Part shown: piece by piece, positions 34,701 to 47,650 of the stretch
Layout of the letters: each line of letters starts with the position of its first letter
How positions within the stretch are numbered: the stretch's first letter is position 1
From: Anaeramoeba flamelloides
Lineage: Eukaryota; Metamonada; Anaeramoebidae
NCBI GenBank assembly: GCA_027625915.1
Contig: JANTQA010000033.1
Span: forward strand, 2,046,001 to 2,110,000
Length of the DNA stretch: 64,000 bases
Reading direction: 5' to 3'
The notes under the pieces: generated by a model
Seen by the model: the letters and a program-made list of their open reading frames with translations, nothing else
Told to the model about the DNA's origin: nothing
The model's database searches: none
Translations under genes and position numbers: made by a program

Positions 34701-35660
34701 CAATACTTCTTTTAGATCATATTGAAAATGACTAAAAAAGGAAAAATATTGAAATCGCGTATTAAATTCTATATTTAATTGATCTTAAACTAAATATTGA
34801 AAATAGTGGCCACTATAAGATAGATCAAAAAAGAGAGAAAGAGAGAAATCTGAACTATCTTTAGATCTATCATTTTACTTCAACAATTATTTTTGTGAGT
34901 TATTTTGAATTTAAACTGTAATTTTTTGAAAAAGGATTTAGGTCAAATATATTTTTTTAACAAAAAAAAAATAAAAATTTCGAAAGTATCTTATGATTTG
35001 TCTTCCTATATATTTATAGTGTTAGTTAAATATTCTACTAGTATAAACAAGATTATAAATATTTCCTAAATTGATAATTATTGGCCATGTAAAGGATCCT
35101 TCAATCTGTTAACAAAATCGAAACCAAAAGGAAAACGTATATTTGTGATCTGGTCACTGGTTTAATTCATCTCTTCTAAATTATTTTTAAAATATAATTG
35201 TTTTCCAAGATCTTTATATTGATCAAATCATTATTTTTCTAATTTTAAAATAACTTGAAAAGTTACAAAATTTGAAATTCAAATTTATTTTTCATACTTG
35301 TTATAAATATCAATACCATTATTTGTCATTTATTCTTATCTAATAGAATCTTGCAATTCTAAATAATTACATATTTAATTAAAATTGAAAAGAGCTTGGA
35401 ATAAAAATTAATAAAATTAGTTTGAATGTGAAAAAGAATAATTAATAAAAAATTATGGATTATTTACAATTCCCAAAATAGTAAATTTTCAAGATTGTAA
35501 AAGTAGAGAAAAACCTAATTTTTATTTTATTATTCTTGAATTCTTTTGTTACTTTCTTGAATTAAGGTTTGATTAATAATTTATATATGGTTTTAAATAA
35601 CTCAAATAATAGTTTGAACATTCAAAAAAAATAGGAAGATTTTCATTATTATTCTTATTA

Positions 35661-35855
35661 CAGTCAGTTCCACTTTTCGGGTACAAACTTTTTAAGAAAT
35701 TTAAGGGACAAAAAAATCTCAAATTAAGGTACAAAATTTGTAATTTTAATTTTTACAATTTATTTTACTTGAATCTGAATTTTGTACCTTAATTTGAGAT
35801 TTTTTTGTCCCTTAAATTTCGTTGAAAGTTTGTGCCTTAAAACTAGAACTGACTA
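35661..35855. mobile_element. Family A palindromic MITE, copy 5
   Basis: About 195 bp begins CAGTCAGTTCCACTTTTCGG, flanked by TA, with a mirrored right arm ending ACTAGAACTGACTA. The arms keep CTCAAATTAAGGTACAAA and its reverse. The surrounding 34700-37110 interval otherwise holds no recognised feature. Confidence 0.75.
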
Positions 35856-37115
35856 TATTACTATGAAGAGAATACAAAAAAATGTCTAAAAAATATATTT
35901 TATACCTTTTTAAGATATAAAAAAAGGTACATTATTAATCTATTAATCTTAAATAAGTAACTAAATCATTTCAATAATTAGAATAAAAAATCAAGAATTA
36001 AATCAATTGACAAAAAAATTGTTTAATAATTTTGAAATTATATTACTAATCAAATGATTTATTTTGTAAAAGGTATCAAATTATCAAATAAAACCATATT
36101 TTAGAAATACCAATTAAATTTGATAGTTTCTTTTTGAAAATATAATTTTGAAAAAAAAAAAAATAATAATACTAATATATTTTTTTTTAAGTTATATGGA
36201 TATTTAAATATGATGTATATTTCAATTTAGATAACATCTGCCAAGAAATTTATATTCAAATAATTACTAAATATAATATAAATATATCTAATCTAAAAAT
36301 ATGGAGTGAATATATTTAGGTTTAGGTCTCTAAAAAAAAAAAAAATATTTTCAAAAAATTGCTTGTTTATTTATATATATATTAATATATATTTATTGGG
36401 GAGGTTTACATCTTTTTTTTACATAAAATTAATTATAAACTAGAATTCCAGAATTGATTTTTTATTTAAATTTTCTTGATTATTCATCTCATTAGGTTGT
36501 ATTTTTGCAGGATATGAAATACGGGATTGAAATTTTAAAAAATGAATTATGGAACTGGAATTTCAAAATAGCTGATTTTTATTTAAGTAAAATAACAAAA
36601 GATCAGATAATCAGAAAAAAATATTTGAATTAAAAAAAATTGAAATAAAACAATTAAAATAACTGTTTTATCTTTCAGTATTTTTTTTTCTAGGTATTAG
36701 CTTTATTAATATAATAATATATTAAAACTTGTCAATTTTTTATTAAATTTGAAGTTTTAAATCAAGACTTTTATTTCGGGCTATTTTAAATAACTAATAT
36801 GTTATAAACTTTAGTGTATAACTAAAAATGAAATAATTAACTCTTGAAACGTTTTTTAGTTCTAATATGTTTCTTCTCATCTAGTTATCTGTTTTTAGAA
36901 TTTAAATTTGTATTATAACTTTTTAATTATTTATTGTTTACCATTTTTGATTAAGAGTTTAATTTTGTTATAAAATAGTATCAGAGAATTGTATTTCAGA
37001 ATAGAAATTAAGGAAAATCTCTATTATTTCCCCTAAAATTTTTATCGTATATATATGCAAATTTAAAAGTTTTAAATGTTTTTTTTATTTTTTTTATTTT
37101 TTGGGAACTTCTAAC

Positions 37116-37669
37116 TTAAGGTTTACAATCCCTGAAATTTGAAAAAAAGATTACCTTGTGTTATGTGTAGTGACTTGTTAATTTGGTTCTTAGCTGATCG
37201 ATATTGAATTTGGTATGTGTTAAATTAGTTGTTCAAAATTGCAATTTTTGACAATTTATTTTTTCCAAAATCCAAATTGAAGAGTTGAAGGTTAATTAGC
37301 TGGAACTTAAAGTATAAAAAATGTGGTTTGTGGGTTGTTAATTGAAATTATTAATTATGTTTGGTTTTATTCGGTGCTCTTAAAAAACACTTTTTTTCAT
37401 CAAGTTAATCAATAAAAAAGTTATAAAAAATTTTCTTCTACAGTCCAAAAATTTAAATTTATTCTTAAACACCTACCAATCTATTACCTTTACTCTCTTC
37501 AATTCGGATTTCGGAAAAAAAAAAAAATAAATATTCAAAAATTGCCTTTTTGAACTACTAATTTAACTCATACCAAATCCAATATCGATCAGCTAAGAAC
37601 CAAATTAACAAATCATTATACATAACACAAGGTAATCTTTTGTCCAATTTCAGGGATTGTAAACCTTAA
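37116..37669. mobile_element. Foldback element 1 (554 bp)
   Basis: Two inverted arms of about 185 bp (37116-37300 and 37485-37669) enclose a loop of about 180 bp. Outer ends are TTAAGGTTTACAATCCCTG and its complement. The arms share TTGGTTCTTAGCTGATCGAT and ATTACCTTGTGTTATGT at roughly 85-90% identity by eye. It is non-coding. Confidence 0.7.
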
Positions 37670-37919
37670 CAAGATCAATATAATTTTGAATAAACATTAC
37701 CTCGGACCACAATTTCGGTGGGTGTTATTGTGCTGATACTTCCTTAATTTTGATAAGGACGAAAAATTGAGAAACTTTTTTTAAAAATGCTGGGTACAAT
37801 TTACAAAACAATTATCGACATCTTTTTAACAGGAAAAAAATATCTCTAAGAGCTAATTTTATCGCCAGAATTTTTTGATGAACAACCTTGAGGATATTGT
37901 TTTTTTTATTAAAAATTAT

Positions 37920-38787
37920 CCATTGTGAAAAAAATTTGGGTCATTAAAAAAAATTGGTTCAGTCAAAAATTTGTTTTCGTTTTTTAAATAGTAAATATTA
38001 GCAAAATGATTTTTGATCAAAGTAAAATTTTATGAACAAATCTTACATTTAAGAAAAACCAAAGTCATTATCAATAATAATTTTCAAATGCAAAATTATT
38101 TCGTTGCATTTTGTGCTTATAGAATTACTGTGGGACTCTAAAAAACAAAAATTTATTTTTAATTGTAAACTTTACTAAAAATGTTGATTTTTTTTATTAG
38201 ATTACATTCCAAGATCTAGTTAATCATTGTTTGGGAAGACCAAAAATTAATAACCGTTTTAAATTAAGGTTTTTCTAAGGGGATTTTAAGAATTTAAATG
38301 GTTTCTGAAATCTTGATATTTCGGTATTTTGAAGTTTTGATTGTAAAACATTAGTGAAAAACAATCTCTTCTGAAAAAACATCTTTCATTGGAAGATTTT
38401 ATAATTCAATTTGATTTAAAAGGATATTTAAGATTAACTGTGATAAATTTGCGTTCATTAACAATGATAAATATCTTATTGAATTAATAGATTTTAATAT
38501 TTCCTATTAAATATTTCTCTTATTTTTGGTAAAGTTGACAATTAAAAATAAATTTTTTGTATTTTTTAGAGTTCCACAGTAATTCTAAAAGGTTAAAATG
38601 CAACAATTTAATTTTTCCTTTGAAAATTATTATTGATAGTGACTTTGGTTTTTCTTAAATGTAAGATTTGTTCATAAAATTTTACTTTGATCAAAAATCA
38701 TTTTGCTAATATTTACTATTTAAAAAACGAAAACAAATTTTTGACTGAACCAATTTTTTTTAATGACCCAAATTTTTTTCACAATGG
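37920..38787. mobile_element. Foldback element 2 (868 bp)
   Basis: Inverted arms of about 264 bp (37920-38183 and 38524-38787) are separated by a loop of about 340 bp. Arms share CATTGTGAAAAAAATTTGGG, TGATCAAAGTAAAATTTTAT and AACCAAAGTCATTATCAATA, with high identity. It lies about 250 bp after foldback 1 and 570 bp before the HSPA12-like gene. It is non-coding; a long transcript across it would form a strong hairpin. Confidence 0.75.
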
Positions 38788-39352
38788 TATGATGGTTTTA
38801 TTGAACTATTCCCGAAAAATTCTTCTGGGAATTCTTTATCTTAATTCAGATCTTTTCGTTCTAAACTAATTCCTCGTTGGTAACGAAAACTTTTCAAAAT
38901 TCAGTCAAGAAAAATAATAATGATGAGGTTTCATTCAAATCTCAGATCTAAAAATTTCGATTTGTGTTTGTGAAAAAAAGGGCTTTGACCATATTTACAA
39001 TAAACCAAAGTTTTAAATTATTAACTTTGAGAGAAAAAAAGATCAAAAAAATAGATCTATTCAGAAATATCAATACACTGATCTGTGAAAATCCAAAAAG
39101 CGATGTTAACTATTCCAGAACTAAAACTGATTATAAACCAAATTAAACGTCACTCAAATCTTAAAACAAAAGGACAAGATACAATGAGGATGTAAACAAT
39201 TATGAAAAGAAAAAGCTTGAAAATATTTTGGGTTCTTAAAAAAAATTTCATTCTTTTATTATTTATTTCTTAAAAATAATTTGTCGTCTAAGCATTAAAC
39301 AAAACTTTTAAAACACATAACAACACATTATTCTAAAAAGAGTATTTACAAA

Positions 39353-42178
39353 ATGAGTGAAAAAGAAAAAATTGTGATTGGTATTGATTTTGGAACATCA
39401 AGAAGTGGATTTGCGTATTCCTTTATAGGTGATAAGGAACAACAAATCTATGGAAACAACAATTGGATTGATTTTAAAACCGATTCTGCGATCCTATTAA
39501 AGAAAGACAAAAACGGGGATTGCAGAGGAGGAGCAAACTTGATTGAAATTGTTGAGTTTGGCCAGGAGGCAATTCGCAAATATGTCGAAATGCTTGAGGA
39601 AGAAGAAGGAGAACTGTACGAATTGTTTCGTTATTACAAAATGTCCCTTTACAAGTCGAGGACCTTCGTCAAATCTGTTGCAGGAAGTGTCTTCAAACTT
39701 GTTGATGTCATTGCAATGTCCTTACAATGGCTGAAAGACACCGCACTTAAGCACATCAATTTGACTGTCAGGACACCCATAGAAACCGACCAAGTCCGAT
39801 GGGTCCTAACAGTTCCTGCTATTTGGACAGAGAAGGCTAAGCATTTTATGAGAGTGTGTGCACATCGTGGTGGGTTGGTCGACAATGAAGATTCAGAACA
39901 TTTACTTTTAATTCATGAACCCGAAGCAGCAGCTATTGAAGGTTTCTTCTCTGCAAATCCAATTGTAAGCGAAGAAGTTTTTGAAACTGGAAAGGTCTTG
40001 ATCCTTGACGCAGGCTCTGGTACTATCGATATTACAGTTCTTGAAATCGATAGGAGTCAACGTGAAAACTCTGATAAGGTTTGATTTTAGAATTTTTTAT
40101 TTTTTTTCTTTCCCAATTTTTTTCTTTTTCATTTTTTCGAATAGTCCTTTCTTTTTGATCTTTTAAAAGTTTTTTTTGAAACACACAAAAACAATTCTTG
40201 TAAAATTTAACTCATTGAACACTTGGCTTTTTTTTTATTTTCTCTCACCCTCATTCAAACGATTTTTCTTTTTGATTTTTTTTTTTCTTTCTTCAAATTC
40301 AATTTTCTAATGAACAACCATGACTCATTCTCGATTTTTTTACTCGAGTTTTTTTTTTTTTTTGAAAAACAAAATAAAAAAGGGTTTTTTTCAGATTCGA
40401 TCAATACTTTAAACAAACAGTTTGACTTTTTTAATTTGATAAAAGGATCAAACTTTTTTCTTCTTTTTTTTATTCTTTTTAATTCTCAGACTCGATTTAA
40501 AATATTGACTTGTTGTTTTCCTAATGCAATTTTGACTTTGATTGCTTGTCTTCTTGATGATCAAATTACTATTTCGATTTAAAATCTTCTTTCGTCCGAA
40601 ATTTATTTAAAAGATTTTTTTTCACCTCTCTGAATAAGCTCAGAACAATTTTGGTTCTTACTATTTGTTTAAAAATAAATGGATCAAAATTTTCATTCAG
40701 CTTTCCAAAAAAGGTAGTTTAAAAATCATCTAAAATTCAAATTTTTAATTCTTAAAACCAGCTTAAATTATTAATTTACCTTTGAGAATTGAGGAGACTT
40801 TGATGATTTATTTTAATTGATTGGTATGTGATTTTTTTAGAAAGCTGAATGAAAATTTTGATTTTTTTATTTTACAATTAACTATAGAATTAAAACTACC
40901 ATTTTCAAAGGTTATGGTTTCAATTAAAAGTCAGGAAAGTAATATTACCTAACAGAAATTTTTGATCAAAAATTACTTCCTAAAAATTCAATTTTATTTT
41001 TTTTTTATTGTTTATTGGAGGAGTTTTGATTTCCAGAAAATTACCTCCTCTTGGTTGTGTTCAGTTTTTTTAAAATTTTTGTTTTGATTAGAAAATCAAT
41101 AGATTTTCGTTCGGTTTTTTTTTACTTTAGAAATAAACTGAAAATTTTAATAAATTTTCGGTTTATTTCTAAAGTAAAAAAAACCTAGAACACTTCATGA
41201 AATACAAACAAGAATTAAAAAAAAACTTCTGTTAGGTTTTTCAGAATTGTATAGGAATTGAGTAAAATCTTTGATTTTTCTCTAGTCTTTTGGATGCTGG
41301 AATTAAAATAAAACCTAGGCACTCTACGACACTTTACTGCACTTTTCTTAACTTTTCCTGAATTTAAAAGAATGTAATAAATCTTAGATTTTACTCAATC
41401 CTTTTGAATTCTGGAAAAGTACTGTTAGATTTGCTTTAATTTTTGAAATCAAAAGGAAATTTTTGATTTTACTCAATTCTTTTAAGGGAGTAGCTACACC
41501 ATAAGACGTGATAAAAATTTAAGAGGGATGAGAGAAGAGTATTTTATTTTAGTGAGGTGTGATCCTAGATTCTCTAAAAATTTATTTTAAAAAATTATTT
41601 GATTTTTTTTTTAATGTTAAATAATAAAAAAAAGAGAATAAAATTGGTTCTATTTTTATTTTTTTGATAATAAATATTTTTTTTTGGGAGAAAATAATTT
41701 TGGATTCTTAGAATAATTCTTATATTTATTTTGTGGTTTAAAATTTGATAAAATATAATCATATTCACTTCTCCAATTCCACTAAATCAAGTTTTTAAAA
41801 CCTCAACCAGATATGTTTTGGGATAATTATTATTTTTTGGAATCGTTCTAGCTATTTAAGCCCTATTCAAATTTTCTTTTGTTCATCTCCCAATTGGAAT
41901 ATTGTTGTTCTTTTTAAACTAAATCCATTTATCCCAAATGTAACTGATAAAAAAATATTTCTTATTGCTTTATGTTGTCATGGTAAAAAATTCAAAAATG
42001 ATGAAAAGATAAAAAATGAAATAATTTCTTTTTTTTTTTTATTGGTTAAAGGGAGTGATCAAAGATCCTCTTACAGCTCTGATTACAAATGGTAAATTAG
42101 TAATTTAGATGATAAAGAAAAAAAAATATTTTGGAATCAAGCAGGTTCCAATTTTTTATTGGTTGAAAAAACAAAAAG

Positions 42179-42224
<46 letters not shown>

Positions 42225-45200
42225 TTAGTAAACAACAAAAAAAAAAATTTTTTTTTGACAGTTGATAAAAAATCAAAACAAAAAATCAACTGTCCATTTT
42301 TATCAAGAACACTCATTAAAACAGACATGATCCTTTTATTTAAAATTTTGTCGTTTAATTATTTCTAAGAAATCGTGAATGCTTCGTTGAGAGGTAGTTG
42401 TTTAGTAGCTGACAATTTTTTTTCTTTTTGATCCAATCTTTTTTGATCGTTCCAGTTTTTGTTTTTGTCTTTTCTTTTTATTTTCAAGTTACCCATACCG
42501 ACTAGTTTTTGTCCTTCGATTATTAGTAGGTAACCACTTGATTTTCTCCTTAGTAACTCTTCTTCCCAATAAAAAGGAAATTCAACAAGGGAAAAAATAG
42601 AAAAAAATCAAAAAATGAAATAATTAAATGCCAAAATAGAATGCTGAGATAAGGATAAAAGATAAGCCATTCAACATTTGAAACATTATTTTAAGTCATT
42701 CAACTCTTAATTCTATTGTGGAAATTTCTTTGAGCCCTTTGAAAAAAAAATTAAAAAATCTAATGAATAAAGTACTTTGAATAATAAAAATCAATGAGTT
42801 AACCAAAGTAAAAAATGTTATAATCTGATCCTTTTCAAAATTGCAAAAAAGTGAAAAATTTTCCTTCACAATGACTTCTCCCTTAAATTCTGGAAAAGCT
42901 AAGCACTTGATTGAACTCAATGGAACTTCAAGAATCCCTAAATTTATTTAGAGTTTTTTAAACTAGCTATAATGTAATGAAGATTATATTCCATATGATA
43001 ACTTTTCTTTGAAAAATGAAAAGAACAAATTATTTTGAACCAAATACCAAGAAAAAGAGAAATAAACGCAAGAAATTAAAGAGAGGATTGGATTTATTGG
43101 TAAGGGTTAAGTGCTCACGAGCTCTTAATCTGTTAAAGAGAGAGTTTTGAAGTGACTAAATTTGTGACTCCTAATTCAAAGAGTAGTCAAAAGAACCTTT
43201 TAATTACAGTCATTAGAAGTATTTTAAACTCAATTTAGTTTTCTGAAATGAAAGAGAGTAAAAAAAAATGAATAAAAAAAAGTTAAAACTTATTTTTAAA
43301 AATTTAATTTTGTACCCTTTGTGTTGAATCGATTGGTGGTTGTTTCCTTTTATATCGAATTTATTTGGATCAAACCATAATTTGTTTTAATAAAGAGATC
43401 TCAATATTTGAACAACTAAAGATCAAATGAAATTTGTTCCTTTATAAAGTTTTAATTTAGAACTTTATAGATATGTTACATCTACAAAGTGTTAAGTTTT
43501 TCAGAAAAAGAATTCGTTTTTGAATTTTCTTTTGAGTTGCTCTGATTTTTTTTTTAATTTTTTAATTTTTTTTTTGTAAGTTTTGTTTTAACAAAATTCC
43601 ATTACAAGTTACTGACTAGACAGCATTCATCCAGCCCAATTAACGACTCAACAGACTGTATAAAAGTTCGGTTCGATTTTACTTGTTTCGGTTTCAAATT
43701 GTTTTAATCAGTCAGATTCAGCTACTATAGTTGCTTAAGTCCGGTAAGTTTGGTTTAATTGGAGATCTGATCAGAACAAGTTAGTTTAAGATCTAATCAT
43801 GAACAAGTTTTTCAATTATTATAACTTTTTTTTATATACCTTCCTCCCCTACAAACACTTTAAACATTAAGAGGAGGAACCTAAGGAAACTAAGGAATCT
43901 TGATGAACCAAAACAACTCAAAAAGAAATTTGGAAAAAGTAAAAAGTATAAAAAACCACAAAAGGAGATTTTAAATTTGCCTTTTATTCTGGGAAATTTC
44001 ATTAAATATTTTTGATCAAAAAATGTTTTTCACAAATTATTTCACCTCATATTAAACGAAATTTGTTTTTTCTCCATTTAGTTAAAATTTAAAATTGTTT
44101 TTTTTTTTTGATAATTTTTATATTGAATTAAAAAGATATTTATCTAATAATAAGATTTTATGATTTTTTTTTATTTAATAATTGATTAAATTCTTAATTT
44201 TCAAATATAATATTTTGAAAAAATGCTTGTTAAAATATTATATTTACCAAACCAGTTACATTTTAAATTAAAATAAAAACAAGAGTAATAAATTGATAAT
44301 TTCACAAAAGCCAAAAAATTGAAGTTCCTATCAACACTTTTGATGATCATATTTACTCTATTTGATTATTCGAACTGAATATCCACATTACTGAATACTC
44401 CAAGCAATTGGCTTATTTTACTATTAGAAATTTTTTTTTATTTGGATTGTTTCTCTGAAAAAATAATTGTTAGGTTGATCAATTGGTATTGTGATTATGT
44501 GATAAAATTTTTATGGAATTTTTACATTTAGGATCTAAATGAAAATTAAATTTGCAAAAATAGTCAGTTTTTTTGTTCTCAAAAGGAAAAAATACCCTTT
44601 TGTAGGAGGAAATGGTTTTATAACAATTCTAATCTAATGAGAAATAATTTATCATACTTTTTAAATTATTTATAACCTAACCAGATAATAACAAAGAATA
44701 ATTCCAAAATTTTTTGCCATTTTCCTGAGTTTTGATTTCTTAGGTGAAATGGAAAAACCCTCTTAACTTAACTCATGTGAATAAATAAAGAATAGAAACT
44801 TTTCAACATTGCTTTCAATGTTTGTCAATTTTTACTAAAGTAGAAATTTTCTCAAAAAGCACAATTTTTACCCACCCACCTTTTTCATTTTTTGATAAGT
44901 TGAAACACAATTTTATATTAAATAAATTTTTTTATTCTTGCTTAGATCTTGCCAAATAAAAATTTATGAGATTTACCAACCTCAAAAAACTTTCCAAAAT
45001 ACTTAATACAGTTGATTTGAATTACAAAAGAAATCGGAAATGTTCGAAAATGTATTCACCTTTTTAAAAATAAAAACAAAAAAATGAAAATTTCAAATTT
45101 CGGACATTACAAAAATCTCACAAACACCCTTTTTTTTTTTTTTAATAATTTAATAATAAGAAACCAAACGAAAATTGAACCAACATATTTCATTAATATA

Positions 45201-46480
45201 TTTTCTATTAAAAAAATCAAAAAAAAAAAAATAATAATACCAATAATTAATAAATCAAAATTAAATAGATTAAAGTAATTATCCCAGCAAAAGGAGGAAT
45301 TGATGGATCAAACACTATTGACAAAAACTTTGTTACCTTTTTAAAAAAATTTTTGGGAACAGATGACTTTGAAAGTAATCCAGACTTTATTGATCTTTTC
45401 CAGAAATGGATCGAAGAAAAGCACAGAGTAAAATTAGATTATCGAAAAGTAAAAACACCAATTCGATTTACAATTCAAGAATCTTTATCAGGTGAGACCC
45501 CTGTTGAAGAACTTGTTCAAAAATGGAATGAAGAAAAAGAAAAAACTGATCTAGCCTTCATTAAGTCTGGAATGTTGAACAAAAGGAGTATCAAATTATC
45601 AAAAGGATTTTTGGCGTCCTTATTTGACAAGCCTGTTAATAATGTAATCAATAACCTTGAAAATGTATTCAAGAAATATGAACAAACATTGCATGATGTT
45701 AAAGATATTTTCATGGTTGGTAGTTATTCCAATTCAGACATTTTATACCATGCAGTTAAGAAAAAATTTGAAGATGATCCATATAATTTAACAGTTTTGC
45801 TTGGTACTAACCCAGGTAGGGCAATTGTTTTTGGTGCAGTTAGATATGGTTTGAATCCAAATATTCTATCTTCGAGAACGTATGAATATAATTATGGTTT
45901 GTTATGGTACCCTAGATTTGAAGAGGAGAAACATAAACAATCCAAAAAAATTTCAAAGGGGAATTATTGGTTATGTAAAGATGTTTTTAAACTATTAGTG
46001 AAAAAGGATATTGCAATTAAGGCCGATTATGTAATTTTTATTATTATTATTTTTTTTTTTAAAAAAACTTTTTCCTTTTCTTTTTCTTTTTTTTTTTGAC
46101 TTGAATTTTAAAGTGTTTATTCAATTTACTTTTTCTTTTTCTTTTTTTTTTTAATATAATTTTTCGTCATTTTTTAAAAATATATTGCTGTTAAATAGAT
46201 TAAACCACAAGAATTTATTTCAATGGGTAGAGATTTAACATTAGAAATTTATAGAACAAAAAAAGAATTAGATCCGAAGGTTGTTTATTATATCGACGAG
46301 GATGGGTTTGAATTTTTTGGTTCTACAATAATTAGAAATATCCAATCTGAAAATGATCAACCAGTTGGGATAACAATTGAATTTAAATTTGGTGGCACAA
46401 TGATTAAAGTTGGTGTGGTGAATAAAGAGAATAATATGGCATTCCCTGGGACAATTGTTTATAAAGAAAAAAATATTTAA
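39353..46480 (+). CDS. HSPA12-like Hsp70 relative, three exons
   Basis: Exons are 39353-40078, 45269-46030 and 46199-46480, all joined in phase 0, giving 589 residues and stop TAA. Introns are 5190 nt (GTTTGA...AAATAG) and 168 nt (GTAATT...AAATAG); both acceptors read AAATAG followed by ATTAAA. Residues 7-23 are phosphate-1 (IVIGIDFGTSRSGFAYS), 149-165 are RWVLTVPAIWTEKAKHF, and 215-232 are phosphate-2 (KVLILDAGSGTIDITVLE). Exon 2 continues with VIIPAKGGIDGSNTIDKNF, the GG-G-x-x-x-x-D segment that follows in HSPA12 proteins. It then has DIFMVGSYSNSDILYHAVKK and GTNPGRAIVFGAVRYG (adenosine region). The C-terminus is β-rich (exon 3), without a classical Hsp70 substrate domain. HSPA12 relatives are widespread in amoebae; the client and role are unknown. 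The first intron holds other coding-like segments, described separately. Confidence 0.85.
40659..40886. mobile_element. Family D TIR element, copy 2 (in intron)
   Basis: About 228 bp has inverted ends GGATCAAAATTTTCATTCAG (left) and CTGAATGAAAATTTTGAT (right), flanked by TTTACAATTA-type tips. It lies in the first intron of the HSPA12-like gene. The intron start (40079-40658) is T-rich; its open frames are low-complexity and not called. Confidence 0.65.
41113..41185. repeat. Perfect-like hairpin, 33-bp arms
   Basis: The left arm GGTTTTTTTTTACTTTAGAA continues to AAACTGAAAATTT and pairs with AAATTTTCGGTTTATTTCTA and onward to AAAACC after a loop of about 6 bp. It lies in the first HSPA12-like intron. 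The rest of 41190-41800 shows nothing recognisable. Confidence 0.75.
41804..42368 (+). pseudogene. Coding-like segment inside the HSPA12-like intron
   Basis: A plus-strand frame of about 188 codons is interrupted by a single stop near its middle. It reads PIQIFFCSSPNWNIVVLFK, LNPFIPNVTDKKIFLIALCC, KGSDQRSSYSSDYKW, then DDKEKKIFWNQAGSNFLLVE and a poly-Lys tract from 41 A (42179-42219), and INCPFLSRTLIKTD. Such length and residue use are unlikely by chance at this AT content. No family is recognised. It could be a nested gene with an unseen intron, or a relic. Confidence 0.3.
42365..42600 (-). CDS. Terminal exon of a possible nested minus-strand gene
   Basis: The minus strand encodes FYWEEELLRRKSSGYLLIIE, GQKLVGMGNLKIKRKDKNK, and LSATKQLPLNEAFTIS, then stop TAG (42367-42365). 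Residue use is convincingly protein-like over about 75 codons. No ATG starts it, so it should be a 3' exon; a possible acceptor is the GAAGAG before LLRRKSSG. It lies inside the first intron of the HSPA12-like gene, antisense to it, and its stop overlaps the end of the plus-strand segment at 42368. The function is unknown. Confidence 0.4.
42790..42950 (-). CDS. Possible upstream exon of the nested gene
   Basis: The minus-strand open segment reads GILEVPLSSIKCLAFPEFKG then EVIVKENFSLFCNFEKDQ, after an AATTTAG acceptor-like site and before a possible GTTAAC donor. It is β-rich. Splicing from this donor to the GAAGAG site near 42560 would be in phase with the terminal exon at 42365-42600. Further upstream exons were not found. 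Confidence 0.3.
43016..43101 (+). other. ATG plus coding-like exon with donor site
   Basis: ATG starts MKRTNYFEPNTKKKRNKRKK, continuing LKRGLDLL, followed by a GTAAGG donor. It is short, basic and isolated. It may be a first exon of an unplaced gene or chance. The remaining intron to 45268 (2.1 kb) holds nothing else I can support apart from a slightly GC-richer patch at 43600-43760. Confidence 0.2.
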
Positions 46481-47254
46481 GGGGAAGTTTATTTATTTCT
46501 TTTTTTCTTATTGTTATCTTTGTTGTGTATGTTAATTCTAAAAATCTATTTTTCTTTTCTGATTTTGATTCTTCTTCTTCTTCTCCTCCTTTTTTTTTTT
46601 TTTTAAAGTGCCAAACTGATTTTACCTATTAATATTTTACCTATTTATTATTTATTATTATAATTCAACAATTAAATTGTGTATATATATATATTGTTAC
46701 AAAACTAAAAATTTAACCAGAATTTATTTGAAAAAAAACTATTAAAAAACTTTTGAAATTCAAAATTGATCAAAATTTATACAATTTAATTTTTTAAAAA
46801 AATATATTTTCTTTTGAAAATAAAACTTAAATAAATTCAAATTATCATAAAAAATCGTTTTTGCATTTTGAATTTTATGTAATTGTATTTTTTATTTATT
46901 TTTTTTTTTTTTTTTGGAAGAAATTTAATAAATAAAATCATTTTATTTAAAGAATACTATTTAAATTCTACTATCAATTTTTCACATTTTCAAGTAATTA
47001 GCTAGAATCATGAATTTTGTGAAAAATATTTTGAATATATTTATTTTGTCAATAGATTTTGGATGTTATTTATTAAAGAGAGATATCATTGTTATTTTTT
47101 TTCTAATTGAAAATTCAAAAATACCTTTTTATTTTTTTTTTTTCATTTTTCTTTTTTTCTTTTTCAATTGTTGTTATTTACTTTTTCAATAAAAAGATCA
47201 TTTGGATCTATTATTTCAATTGGAAAATCGTGTAATCATATGATTTTCTGTTAG
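46481..47254. other. 3' flank of the HSPA12-like gene
   Basis: Pyrimidine and AT-rich sequence with a (TA)n patch at 46681-46694. No gene is supported. Confidence 0.4.
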
Positions 47255-47325
47255 CCTTTCTTTAAGCAAATTTAAGTAAAACAATTTCTAGAGTGTAATT
47301 CACACTCCTTTAATTATAATAATAG
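47255..47325 (+). mobile_element. LINE fragment D: 3' tail only
   Basis: The sequence CTAGAGTGTAATTCACACTCCTTTAAT matches the 3' terminal hairpin of LINE fragments A and B (TAGAGTGTAATTTACACTTC). Only about 70 bp is recognisable, a severely 5'-truncated insertion as expected of target-primed reverse transcription. Confidence 0.55.
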
Positions 47326-47499
47326 AATTTTTTGATTAATCAAATCTGGATATTATTATAAACTAAATTTCATAATAAATGGCCCATATTATATTTGAAT
47401 TTTGAATTGCTTTTGTATCGTTTTGAAGTTTTTCTTCTCACAATGAAAAGTTTACAAATATATCATTTTTTCTCTTTTTTATTTTTTCAACAGTGGTTT

Positions 47500-47650
47500 G
47501 TTTAAATGGAAAATGAAAATGAAAAATTAGAAAGAAGTAACAGATGAATTAATGAATAATGTTGTTTCAAATATGAAAAAGAGATTAGATTTAGTTATTT
47601 AACTGGAAGGGGAATCGATAAATGGGTTTTTTTTACTTTTTTAAATATTC
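47500..47650 (+). pseudogene. Short coding-like relic
   Basis: A plus frame reads KEVTDELMNNVVSNMKKRLD then, after an interruption, LEGESINGFF. The family is unknown. The remaining 47650-48700 interval is AT-rich with nothing recognised. Confidence 0.15.

Noticed and set aside
40083-40582. 119-codon Phe-rich open frame in the first HSPA12-like intron
   Set aside because: T-rich low complexity with no motif; the intron boundaries on both sides are well supported.
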